Source: Eubacterium sp. (lineage in GTDB: Bacteria; Bacillota; Clostridia; Lachnospirales; Lachnospiraceae). From it: a stretch of DNA of 64,000 nt. The translations under genes and the position numbers were made by a program. The stretch lies in contig JAFUVQ010000002.1 in the NCBI GenBank assembly GCA_017477505.1, forward strand, positions 1 to 64,000, written 5' to 3'. The notes under the pieces were generated by a model. It was not told the origin of the DNA. It saw only the letters and a program-made list of their open reading frames with translations, and did no database searches. The first letter of the stretch is position 1, and the number at the start of each line of letters is the position of its first letter. Below are positions 52,035-60,805 of the stretch, piece after piece.

Positions 52035-53546
52035 CTATAGCTTGATAAGCTTTACAGCTTTTTTGAAGTTTTCTGTCCTGCAATATATCAGAAGATACAT
52101 AATTCCCGGTATGAATACGCAGATAAGTGCTTTCAGTATGAGGCCGGGTATTCCATCAACCTTTATCATTTCCGAAACAAAGAAAGTCGGAACTGCAATA
52201 ATGCATGTTACAAAAAGGTAAATCGCATGCTGAACAAAGTAGTCTTTAATACTTACATTTTTAAAATAATATTTATACAGGAGTATGGCTCCTCCTATGA
52301 AGTTGAAAATGAAATATGATATCATGGTCGCAAGTACTATTCCGAACAATCCCATGAATTTTATGAACAGCCAGTTGAGCAGAATATTCATCACCGCCTC
52401 AATGACGGACAGATATCTGCCCTGCCACCAGATTCCGACAGATTCCGCATAAAGCGTCCTTATATCGGCCATTTTCAGTATGTAGAAATAAATGGAAAAT
52501 GTAAGTGCCATATACATCGGAAGTGAAAGTGCTTCTCCTACCCATATCTTCATAAACGGCTGATACAGACAGAGAAGGCATATAGCACACCATCCGCTTA
52601 TAGTCATAAAGAGGAAGTTAAATGTAGTCATGTCTACATTATTCTTCTCTACCGTTTCCATGGCAATACTGTTTCCCACTCCACCGGCCATGGAGGTTTT
52701 GAGTACTGCCAGCACCATAACGATAGCATCCATCACATAGTAATAATTGCCATAGATACCATTAATGGCAAGTCCCAGATAAGCGGAAACAAACATGGAA
52801 TCAAATGCATTTCTGGAATAAGATGCTATCTTCCTCACCATAAGTCCCACTACCTGCTTACGTATGTTCTTATATACATCCTCAGGAAGCTTCTCACCCT
52901 TTGAATAGGTACCGAACATCTTTCTTCCGCTTATGGCGCAGAGAACGCTGTAGATAACCGTTGATGCAGGAATAGTAAGTATATATAGATAATAATCCTT
53001 TGAAAGCATTACGGCAATCATCTGGGCCGCGTACATCAGCACCTGAGTGATGATATGCATGACACCGCTTACATCATCCCTCTGGTAAGCTGTAAAAAGA
53101 GCCTTCCTGTTAGGAAAAAGAAGACAGTTGAGTACGCTGTTTCCGACGAAGATCAGATACAGGATATATATATTTATATCTTCCGGAGGCTCTCCCTTAA
53201 TGAGATGAGGAAGAAATGGAAGCAGCGCTATCCCGACACCGAGCATCGAAAGCCCGATGACTCTGTAAACCTTAGAATAAAACCTCATCAGGGCGCTGAT
53301 TGTCTTCTCATCATTTTCAGCTATGGGTTTATACATGCTGTAAATGATGGATGAACCGAAGCCCATATCCATAAGGTTAAGCATCTGCAATATGGAATAA
53401 AACAGACTTGTCAGTCCCAGATACTCCGCCCCCATCACATGTATTATCATAGTTCTCACGATGAAGGGAAGGAGAATCCCTACAATCTTATCCGTCTCAC
53501 CGACTAATATATTACGTTTTGTATTTTTTACTCTTTCTAATCTCAT
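52035..53546 (-). CDS. polysaccharide flippase of the Wzx/MOP superfamily
   Basis: 503 residues with 12-14 hydrophobic segments. The start NTKRNILVGETDKIVGILLP and LGLTSLFYSILQMLNLMDMG are typical of Wzx-type polysaccharide exporters. It would flip lipid-linked repeat units across the membrane. It follows the HD hydrolase and precedes the aldolase gene in the same transcription direction. Confidence 0.9.
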   Translation of the reverse strand: MRLERVKNTKRNILVGETDKIVGILLPFIVRTMIIHVMGAEYLGLTSLFYSILQMLNLMDMGFGSSIIYSMYKPIAENDEKTISALMRFYSKVYRVIGLSMLGVGIALLPFLPHLIKGEPPEDINIYILYLIFVGNSVLNCLLFPNRKALFTAYQRDDVSGVMHIITQVLMYAAQMIAVMLSKDYYLYILTIPASTVIYSVLCAISGRKMFGTYSKGEKLPEDVYKNIRKQVVGLMVRKIASYSRNAFDSMFVSAYLGLAINGIYGNYYYVMDAIVMVLAVLKTSMAGGVGNSIAMETVEKNNVDMTTFNFLFMTISGWCAICLLCLYQPFMKIWVGEALSLPMYMALTFSIYFYILKMADIRTLYAESVGIWWQGRYLSVIEAVMNILLNWLFIKFMGLFGIVLATMISYFIFNFIGGAILLYKYYFKNVSIKDYFVQHAIYLFVTCIIAVPTFFVSEMIKVDGIPGLILKALICVFIPGIMYLLIYCRTENFKKAVKLIKL

Positions 53547-53566
53547 GTAAACAGACCGGGTCAGAC

Positions 53567-54184
53567 CTACTCCAGTTCATCCAGTGTCTTGCCATATGAA
53601 GGCAGGAATTCATCCATGAAGTCCCCTACCTCAGGCATGGAAACTGCCAGTTCTTCTATGGACTTAAGAGTTGCTTCTTTTGCAGTCCTGAATTCCCTGT
53701 TCCCGGAGTTCTCCTCCTCCATACATTTGATAAGTGCCGACAGCTTGTCAGCTGCCTTAACCAGGCGGCGCATATATGCCTCTTCCTCTTTTTCTTCTTC
53801 GTCAGCAAACTTCGTTGCATCCTTGAAGAATATCTTCCTGTATTCATCCTTAAGATCATCCGGAAGCTTATCAATGATATGCTCCTCAGCCACCTTCTCG
53901 ACTTCCTTGTATGCTGTCTTGATGTCTTTATTGTAGTACTTTACAGGCGTCGGCATATCACCTGTTATTATTTCGGAAGCATCATGAAAAAGGCCTACTA
54001 CCGCTGCCTTATCGGCATCAAGCTTATGCCCGTACCTTACATTTCCTATAGTACAGAGTGCATGGGCTATCATGGCAACCTCAAGGCTGTGCTCCGAAAG
54101 ATTCTCAGCACGGGAGTTTCTCATCAAAGCCCATCTTTCTATATATTTCATTCTTGATACAAGTGCAAAAAAGTTATAGTTCAT
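53567..54184 (-). CDS. yfbR: 5'-deoxynucleotidase of the YfbR family (HD domain)
   Basis: 205 residues. FFALVSRMKYIERWALMRNS and the HD pattern of E. coli YfbR are clear: ENLSEHSLEVAMIAHAL, LFHDASEIITGDMPTPVKYY and LVKAADKLSALIKCMEE. The enzyme removes phosphate from 5'-deoxynucleoside monophosphates. Its ATG at 54184 overlaps the TGA of the upstream lipoprotein gene (ATGA). The eight-residue YfbR segment DASEIITG fits the metal site. No link with polysaccharide synthesis is evident; it may simply share the transcript. Confidence 0.93.
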   Translation of the reverse strand: MNYNFFALVSRMKYIERWALMRNSRAENLSEHSLEVAMIAHALCTIGNVRYGHKLDADKAAVVGLFHDASEIITGDMPTPVKYYNKDIKTAYKEVEKVAEEHIIDKLPDDLKDEYRKIFFKDATKFADEEEKEEEAYMRRLVKAADKLSALIKCMEEENSGNREFRTAKEATLKSIEELAVSMPEVGDFMDEFLPSYGKTLDELE

Positions 54185-56142
54185 CAATATGTTTCAACCT
54201 CCCGGAGAGCTTTCTCCCAAAGTACGTTATCGCCCCAGTTTTCACCGAAGCATTCCCTCACCTTCTCATTATAGAATCGTATCTTTTCTCTCAGATGAGG
54301 GCTCTTATATGCATAATCTTCTATAAAGCTACTCTTATAATCTACATAGAGATACTCATAAATCGTCGCCCTGTCCTCAGTTTCATATGTTTTGCCGTAT
54401 GCTGAATAGAAATATATATTCTCAGGATCATTCGGTTCACCCGTAAATGTACCGAGTGAAGTATACTCAATATAATCCGGATTGGCATCGTTATACTCAT
54501 TGCCCTCAGGTGATACATAGGCATAATAATATGAGAATCCGTCCGGATTAAGCTTATCCCACTCGGAATCACTGAGGTAACCCTCACCGATAAGCACATT
54601 GTCGGTGACATGGATCATTTCATGGACGAATGAATTTTTCTGAAGTCCATCGGTAATATCAAAGTAAACACAGACACCATTCTCCACTTCCGATGTAAGA
54701 CCGCCAGCACTCTCAATACTGCCTTCGTGATCTTCCCCGGACATACCTCCGGTAAAGCATATATACATAAAGTTATAATAGCTTCCGTCAGTAAGAGTTT
54801 TGTAGAAGTCACCCGGGTATTCGCTCATGACTTCATCCAGCTGAAGAAGTGCTGTATATATCGCCTCCTGATCCTCCATAGGTGATATCTCGTAGGCACC
54901 TACATCCGGAATATCATAGCCATAAAATACATTTACTCCATACTTCTCAAATATATTATTCACCATATCATGAGTTGCCTGTATGCCTTCTTCCCCGCTC
55001 TTAAGCTCTGAAAACTTCGGAATCTCATACTTCTCCGGATCATACGAATTCATATTAATTAAAATGTATTTCTGCCCGTCGCCCATTACCTCATAGAGTT
55101 TTGCAACAGCATAATCCTTCACTGCCGGAAAGCTGTCCACACTCATATAATAAGCCTCATCGGTCATATTTAAATCAACACTCTTCTTCACGTCATCATT
55201 TTTATATACGATTTCTACGCGGGCTGTCTGTTCATTTTCATCAACATAGTATTTGCATCCCACATCTCCGGTATATAAAAATTCATATACATCAAAATCC
55301 TCAACGATGTATGAGGCATCTGTATAATTATCAAGGTTAAATGAACGGATTATCTCAACATCTCCGAATGTCCTGCCAAATGTAACACAGTTCTCCGGAT
55401 AACTGAAATCAAGAAGATCATAGTTATATCCCAGAGGAAGTGAATAAATCATCCTGACTGAGTCATCTCCCATTACCTTATAGAGTGTATTTCCTCCATA
55501 AAGATATATTTCCCCGTTTATAGCCACAGGCCTGCTTCCCGCTACCTTTTCATGGTATCTAAGTGGAACATTATCCTCAGGTCTGTAGATTATCTCATTA
55601 AGATCGTCTTTTATAAGAAGCGGTTTGGGAGAAAGAATACAGAATGCAGTCTCGTCATCGCATTCATCTCCCTTCTTCCATTTACAGATAATCTCTTTTA
55701 TACCGTTTTCTATTCCCACGGTTTCAGCCGAGAAATATCCCGGTCTGTCCCGCCATATAAAGAGCAGTGTCTTTTCGTCATACATGGAATAAGTGAGAAG
55801 TTTCCTTCCCTCACTTTCCTTTCGCATATTCTCCACAACATAGCTGATATCAAAGATAGAATCATAGCCGGACATGTTATGGCCTTCAAATATATTCTTA
55901 TCCTCCGATTCCGGTTCATCATTTCCGAAAACATACTCTGTCACGTCCCCGGTCTTATCATCCTGTCCGTTTACGGAGGGTGCCTTCTTATCACCGCATC
56001 CTACAGTAAAAAGAAGCATTAACAGAGCAATAACAACTTCTGAAAAAACTCTCTTTATCTTCAAAACAAATACGGGCGACTTAGAAAAACCGCCCGTATT
56101 AAGAATTTCATTATTCTTATATCTATTATTCTCCTGAATCAT
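54184..56142 (-). CDS. secreted lipoprotein, function unknown
   Basis: Up to 652 residues. A lipoprotein signal VIALLMLLFTVGC is clear, with the lipobox TVGC. The outer part has beta-propeller-like repeats (PVAINGEIYLYGGNTLYKVMG) and a C-terminal segment with HEMIHVTDNVLIGE (HExxH-type zinc protease motif, a likely gluzincin-like peptidase). The start is uncertain: an ATG at 56142 gives a 33-residue extra leader, whose reading frame crosses the hairpin at 56071-56098. A TTG at 56064 would begin directly with KIKRVFSEVV, a classic n-region, but has no ribosome binding site. It follows the LCP gene. Confidence 0.8.
   Translation of the reverse strand: MIQENNRYKNNEILNTGGFSKSPVFVLKIKRVFSEVVIALLMLLFTVGCGDKKAPSVNGQDDKTGDVTEYVFGNDEPESEDKNIFEGHNMSGYDSIFDISYVVENMRKESEGRKLLTYSMYDEKTLLFIWRDRPGYFSAETVGIENGIKEIICKWKKGDECDDETAFCILSPKPLLIKDDLNEIIYRPEDNVPLRYHEKVAGSRPVAINGEIYLYGGNTLYKVMGDDSVRMIYSLPLGYNYDLLDFSYPENCVTFGRTFGDVEIIRSFNLDNYTDASYIVEDFDVYEFLYTGDVGCKYYVDENEQTARVEIVYKNDDVKKSVDLNMTDEAYYMSVDSFPAVKDYAVAKLYEVMGDGQKYILINMNSYDPEKYEIPKFSELKSGEEGIQATHDMVNNIFEKYGVNVFYGYDIPDVGAYEISPMEDQEAIYTALLQLDEVMSEYPGDFYKTLTDGSYYNFMYICFTGGMSGEDHEGSIESAGGLTSEVENGVCVYFDITDGLQKNSFVHEMIHVTDNVLIGEGYLSDSEWDKLNPDGFSYYYAYVSPEGNEYNDANPDYIEYTSLGTFTGEPNDPENIYFYSAYGKTYETEDRATIYEYLYVDYKSSFIEDYAYKSPHLREKIRFYNEKVRECFGENWGDNVLWEKALREVETY
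56065..56098 (-). terminator. terminator-like hairpin after the LCP gene
   Basis: Minus strand: perfect 8-bp stem TACGGGCG / CGCCCGTA (56071-56098) followed by TTTGTTTT. It begins 28 nt after the LCP stop codon and lies inside the longest reading frame of the lipoprotein gene. It may reduce downstream expression. Confidence 0.7.
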
Positions 56143-57328
56143 CAGCATCTCCATCCGTTTCCTCACCCGGCACAGGAATATCTCCGGTGCTGGCAGCACC
56201 TGTTTCTGTAAGAAGCTGGGCGTTCAGTGTAGAAACTTTCTCCGATGGTGTGTAATCAGCTTCATTAAACAGGAATTTATGAAGTGTCCTGACATTATCA
56301 GTCAGATCCTGAGCTGCAAGACACGCTCCCTTTTCCTTGTTGTTGTAATAAGTGAATCTGAACGGGAATCCGCTTGTATCCGTAAGCTCATAAGAAGCAA
56401 TGGATTTTGCAAGGGAATACATCTCTTCTTCAGTAATACTTGTCCTGATATAAGGGAAAAGCTCATTGATCATATTATTGATAGTAGAAAGATCGCTGGC
56501 TTTAAGTTTTTCAACCATGGAGCCAATAACTTCTCTCTGTCTCTCTGTTCTGGTTATATCGCCCTGTCCGGTATTACGGAGTCTGCTGTATGCCGTGGCC
56601 TGAACACCGTTAAGTGTAATGTCACCTGTAGCAAAAACACCGTCTGAATAAATGCCGTTTGATGATATCTGCTCCATGATGAGTCCGTTAAGCATCTCCA
56701 GCTCTTCTTCCTCGATATGAACCTGAACACCGCCGAGAGCATCGATAGCTCTTGTAAGGCCTTCCCAGTTAACTGTTATATATTCAGTAATACTGAGATC
56801 CATATTTGCATTCAGTGTCTTAACTGCCATCTCAGGTCCGCCGAAGGCGTATGAAACATTTACCTTTGATGTTACAGGATTATCCTTCTGAATCTCAAGA
56901 AGTGTATCTCTGTAGACTGAAACCAGCTTGACTTCTTTGGTATCATTATTGATGGACGCCACGATTATAGCATCGCTTCGGCTTCCTTTGCCCATATTGG
57001 AATCTCTTGAATCAACACCGAAGAGAGCTATCTGAGTAAATCCCTTGGTTTCTTCCTCAACCTTCTTATCGATTGCAAGTTTTTCCTTCTGGATATTATC
57101 CACTGTCATAAGACTGTATTTACTTGAAACATACTGTTTAAAAAGTCCGAAGCCAAGAAGAACTATGATCACAAGCTCAACAATCATGGCAATGACCCAC
57201 TTTACATTTGAAGAAAGGCCTCGTTGGGACGCTCTACGTTCGTCATAATAGTCCTCATCCTCGTACTCTTCTTCGTACTCCTCTTCGTACTTTTCTTCAT
57301 ATTCATCGTAATCGTCGTATCTGCTCAT
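56126..57328 (-). CDS. LytR-CpsA-Psr (LCP) family cell-wall polymer ligase
   Basis: 400 residues. A very acidic, tyrosine-rich cytoplasmic N-terminus (DYDEYEEKYEEEYEEEYE), one membrane helix at about 45-65 (VIAMIVELVIIVLLGFGLF), then the LCP domain: LFGVDSRDS, SRSDAIIVASI, VYRDTLLEI, GGVQVHI and YSRLRNTGQGDITRTERQR, the last holding the conserved arginines that bind the lipid diphosphate. LCP enzymes attach capsule or teichoic-type polymers to peptidoglycan, so this is the likely final step for the polymer of this cluster. A ~100-bp gap separates it from the glycosyltransferase upstream. Confidence 0.92.
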   Translation of the reverse strand: MSRYDDYDEYEEKYEEEYEEEYEDEDYYDERRASQRGLSSNVKWVIAMIVELVIIVLLGFGLFKQYVSSKYSLMTVDNIQKEKLAIDKKVEEETKGFTQIALFGVDSRDSNMGKGSRSDAIIVASINNDTKEVKLVSVYRDTLLEIQKDNPVTSKVNVSYAFGGPEMAVKTLNANMDLSITEYITVNWEGLTRAIDALGGVQVHIEEEELEMLNGLIMEQISSNGIYSDGVFATGDITLNGVQATAYSRLRNTGQGDITRTERQREVIGSMVEKLKASDLSTINNMINELFPYIRTSITEEEMYSLAKSIASYELTDTSGFPFRFTYYNNKEKGACLAAQDLTDNVRTLHKFLFNEADYTPSEKVSTLNAQLLTETGAASTGDIPVPGEETDGDADDSGE

Positions 57329-57428
57329 CTTTATCCCTTTCGAAATGCTGAGGCAGCATAAAATGCCTCACTTCTCCGGTTTCCCTAACGCGTAGTATAC
57401 ATAAACTCTACTGTACTTTCAACACATT

Positions 57429-58175
57429 TTAAATACTTAATCTTATTTTAATAGTATCGATTATCATGATCAGAATCTGCCTTACGGATATCTTGGATTT
57501 TCTGACACTGCTCCTCTTGGGCTTGATGATAACAGGCAACTCAATTATCCTGAGTCCTGCTTTGTTCGCTCTTGCGAGAATCTCTATGTCAAATGAGAAG
57601 CGATTGATCACAGCTTCTTCAAATACAGGCTGTATTTTTTCTGTCCTGAATAATTTAAGTCCTGTCTGAGTATCTTTAACATTAAGTCTGAAAAGAGTCT
57701 TGACCATCATGTAATAGACATAGCTCATAAGCCTTCTGGCAGCCGAATACTCAATATTTGAGCTTTTATGGAGCTTGGAACCTATAGCGATGTCGGCTCC
57801 GCTCTCCTTAAGCTTGTTCAGGAAACCCTCAAGCTGATATGCCGGAAGATCCAGGTCAGAATCCAGGAAAGCCGTAAATTCACTGTCAGCAGCAAGTACG
57901 CCCTTTCTTACGGCATAACCCTTTCCCTTGTTCTTCTTATAGGAAATGAGTTTTATCCGCGGGTTCTCTTTTCTTGCCCGAAGCACTTCTTCTCTCGTGC
58001 TGTCACTGCTGCCGTCATTTACAACTATTATCTCATAGTTCCCGGCAAAGCCTTCTATATCAGCTACCACTGTGAAAAGATTATCATATATGATATTTTC
58101 TTCGTTATAAGCAGGCATCACAACCGTGAGGTATTTCCTGCTCCTCTTACTTTCTGTCACTGTACATTGCCTCAT
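57429..58175 (-). CDS. GT2 glycosyltransferase of the dolichyl-phosphate mannose synthase type
   Basis: About 248 residues. YLTVVMPAYNEENIIYDNLF, VVNDGSSDSTREEV and FLDSDLDLP are the GT2 DPM1 motifs, with DTQTGLKLFRTEKI and FSFDIEILARANKAG later on. It has no membrane helix. It probably loads a hexose on undecaprenyl phosphate. The frame overlaps the end of rfbB by 29 nt; the exact start is uncertain because no good ribosome binding site is seen at the candidate ATG (58175). Confidence 0.85.
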   Translation of the reverse strand: MRQCTVTESKRSRKYLTVVMPAYNEENIIYDNLFTVVADIEGFAGNYEIIVVNDGSSDSTREEVLRARKENPRIKLISYKKNKGKGYAVRKGVLAADSEFTAFLDSDLDLPAYQLEGFLNKLKESGADIAIGSKLHKSSNIEYSAARRLMSYVYYMMVKTLFRLNVKDTQTGLKLFRTEKIQPVFEEAVINRFSFDIEILARANKAGLRIIELPVIIKPKRSSVRKSKISVRQILIMIIDTIKIRLSI

Positions 58176-59235
58176 AGTACTTCTGATAATCACCGCTGGT
58201 TACATTTTCCATCCAGTCCATATGATTCAGATACCATTCGATGGTAAGTCTGATTCCGTCCTTGAACATAGTTTCCGGATACCAGCCTATCTCTGATTTG
58301 ATTTTATCAGGTGCGATGGCATATCTTCTGTCGTGACCTTTACGGTCTGTAACATATGTTATAAGGTCCTTTGATACATTTGCCTTTCTGGGATCGGAAT
58401 CCGGAAGAAGCTCCTGCAGTGTATCAAGAATAATATTGATGATCTCGATATTCTGCTTCTCATTGTGACCACCGATATTGTATCTCTCGCCGAGTCTTCC
58501 CTGCTCCTGAACCATATCGATTCCCTTTGCATGATCCATAACATAGAGCCAGTCACGCACATTCTTTCCATCACCGTAAACAGGAAGCTTCTTACCTGCA
58601 AGTGCATTGTTGATGATAAGCGGTATAAGCTTCTCAGGGAACTGGTAAGGACCGTAGTTATTACTGCAGTTTGTAATATTTGCAGGGAAATGATATGTAT
58701 CGATATATGCCTTTACAAGAAGGTCGGAACCCGCCTTACTTGATGAATACGGGCTGTGCGGATCGATAGGGCTTGTCTCATAGAAGAATGCCGTATCATC
58801 ATCCGGAAGCGAGCCATAAACTTCATCTGTAGATACATGAAGGAATTTCTTATCCTCTTTAAATGTACCGTCTTCCTTCTCCCATGCCGCCTTGGCCGCA
58901 TTGAGCATAACAGCCGTTCCAAGTACATTTGTATTAACAAAAACTTCAGGATTCCTGATGCTTCTGTCTACATGACTCTCTGCTGCAAAATGTACAACTC
59001 TGTCTATATCATTCTCAGCGAATATTTTCTCGATAGCTTCCTTATCGCAGATATCGGCACGGATAAATGTATAATTCTCTCTGTCCTCGATATCCTTCAG
59101 GTTTTCAAGATTACCTGCATATGTAAGCTTATCAACGTTGATGATACGTATGGTATCACCATATTTTTCAATCATATAATGAATGTAATTAGAACCTATA
59201 AATCCTGCTCCACCGGTAACCAAGTATGTTCTCAT
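58147..59235 (-). CDS. rfbB: dTDP-glucose 4,6-dehydratase
   Basis: 362 residues from the ATG at 59235 (GAGAGG upstream). NAD-binding TGGAGFIGSNYIHYMIEKYG, VDKLTYAGNLENL, HFAAESHVDRSI, STDEVYGSL with YSSSKAGSD (catalytic Tyr-Lys) and NNYGPYQFPEKLIPL are all typical of RmlB/RfbB. It makes dTDP-4-keto-6-deoxyglucose for rhamnose or other deoxysugars. No rmlA, C or D is in the window. It leads the polysaccharide cluster after the GatB gene. Confidence 0.95.
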   Translation of the reverse strand: MRTYLVTGGAGFIGSNYIHYMIEKYGDTIRIINVDKLTYAGNLENLKDIEDRENYTFIRADICDKEAIEKIFAENDIDRVVHFAAESHVDRSIRNPEVFVNTNVLGTAVMLNAAKAAWEKEDGTFKEDKKFLHVSTDEVYGSLPDDDTAFFYETSPIDPHSPYSSSKAGSDLLVKAYIDTYHFPANITNCSNNYGPYQFPEKLIPLIINNALAGKKLPVYGDGKNVRDWLYVMDHAKGIDMVQEQGRLGERYNIGGHNEKQNIEIINIILDTLQELLPDSDPRKANVSKDLITYVTDRKGHDRRYAIAPDKIKSEIGWYPETMFKDGIRLTIEWYLNHMDWMENVTSGDYQKYYEAMYSDRK

Positions 59236-59334
59236 TTGTTTTCCTCTCTTTTCATAGTTCAAAAATGAATCAGTCTGCAGTAACAGTCATATATATTTCG
59301 TTTGTCCATCCACGCTTACTCATTATACAGTTTC

Positions 59335-60774
59335 CTATTGATCAAGTATGGATGAAATCATCTGATTAACAGTTCCGGGATCACATTTTCCCTTCATTTC
59401 CTTCATTACAAAACCTACGATGGCACCAACGGCTTTCTTCTTGCCTGCACGGTAATCCTCTACTGCCTTTGGATTTGCATCGATGGCTTTCTTTACTACT
59501 CCCTCAAGTTCTCCGGCATCAGCCTTTGTTGAAAGTCCGTTATCCTTAACATACTTTTCGGGATCAAGATTATCAGTGAATACCGCCTTTTCAAAGACTT
59601 CCTTTGCAACGGCATTGTTTATCTCTTTTGACTCATTCAGTTTGATTAATTTTACAAGATTTTCGGCACTGAATTTAAGATCGGTAGCATCGGTAGAAGT
59701 TTCCTTCATAAGACGCATGGTCTCGCCCATGAGCCAGTTACTGATCTTCTTCGGATCTCCGCCGAGTTTAACGCCTTCATCAAGTATATCAGCCATTTTC
59801 TTTTCAGCTGTTATCTGGTCGATATCATAATCCGGAAGATCATATTCTTCCTTGTATCTAATCTTCTTTTCAGCACGGAACTCAGGCTCCTCTGCCTTTA
59901 TCGCATCTATCATCTCATCTGTTACGATGATAGGTACAAGGTCAGGATCTGGGAAGTATCTGTAATCCTGTGCATCCTCCTTGGAACGCATAGGATAGGA
60001 ATAACCCTTTACATCATCCCATCTTCTTGTTTCCTGAACTACCTTCTCTCCTGCAAGTATAAGGTCTGACTGTCTTGCAATCTCATTTTCAATAGAATGT
60101 CTTATGGCAGTAAAGCTGTTCAGGTTCTTTGTCTCTGTTCTGGTTCCGAACTCCTCACTTCCCTTCTCACGCAGTGAAAGGTTTACGTCAGCTCTCATGG
60201 AACCTTCATTCAGCTTACAGTCGGAAGCGCCCAGATACTGGATTGTCTCACGGAGCTTGCTGAGGTAGGCAATTACCTCATCCGCAGAACGCATATCAGG
60301 TTCCGAAACTATCTCTATAAGCGGAACGCCTGAACGGTTGAAGTCAACATATGAATTCTCATTCCATTCATCATGAACAAGCTTTCCGGCATCCTCTTCC
60401 ATATGGATTTCATGGATACGTACATACTTCTTCTCTCCGCCAACCTCTATCTCTACTTTTCCATCCCTGCATATAGGATAATAAAGCTGTGATATCTGAT
60501 AGTTCTGTGGATTATCCGGATAGAAATAATTCTTTCTGTCGAACTTGCTGTTCCTTGTTATATTACAATTGGTTGCAAGTCCGACTGCAATCGCTTTATG
60601 GAGCACTTCCTTATTAAGGACAGGAAGGCTTCCCGGCATACCCGTGCAGACCGGGCATGTATGTGTATTCGGAGCTCCACCGAAGGCAGTCGAGCATCCG
60701 CAGAAAATCTTCGTCTTAGTATTAAGCTCAACATGGACCTCAAGTCCTATTACAACTTCAAATTCTTTTGACAT
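59335..60774 (-). CDS. gatB: aspartyl/glutamyl-tRNA amidotransferase subunit B
   Basis: 479 residues from the ATG at 60774 (GGGAGA upstream). EVVIGLEVHVELNTKTKIFC, CPVCTGMPGSLPVLN, RKNYFYPDNPQNYQISQ and the tail with AVGAIVGFVMKEMKGKCDPG are typical of GatB, including the YqeY-like C-terminus. With GatA and GatC it converts Glu-tRNA(Gln) or Asp-tRNA(Asn) to the amides. It follows gatA by 31 nt. Confidence 0.97.
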   Translation of the reverse strand: MSKEFEVVIGLEVHVELNTKTKIFCGCSTAFGGAPNTHTCPVCTGMPGSLPVLNKEVLHKAIAVGLATNCNITRNSKFDRKNYFYPDNPQNYQISQLYYPICRDGKVEIEVGGEKKYVRIHEIHMEEDAGKLVHDEWNENSYVDFNRSGVPLIEIVSEPDMRSADEVIAYLSKLRETIQYLGASDCKLNEGSMRADVNLSLREKGSEEFGTRTETKNLNSFTAIRHSIENEIARQSDLILAGEKVVQETRRWDDVKGYSYPMRSKEDAQDYRYFPDPDLVPIIVTDEMIDAIKAEEPEFRAEKKIRYKEEYDLPDYDIDQITAEKKMADILDEGVKLGGDPKKISNWLMGETMRLMKETSTDATDLKFSAENLVKLIKLNESKEINNAVAKEVFEKAVFTDNLDPEKYVKDNGLSTKADAGELEGVVKKAIDANPKAVEDYRAGKKKAVGAIVGFVMKEMKGKCDPGTVNQMISSILDQ

Positions 60775-60805
60775 GTCTGTTATCTCCCAATAATTCACAT
60801 TCAAC

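Noticed and set aside
57349-57370. Inverted repeat GAGGCA/TGCCTC between the LCP and GT2 genes
   Set aside because: Short stem without T-tract on the coding strand; no support as terminator.
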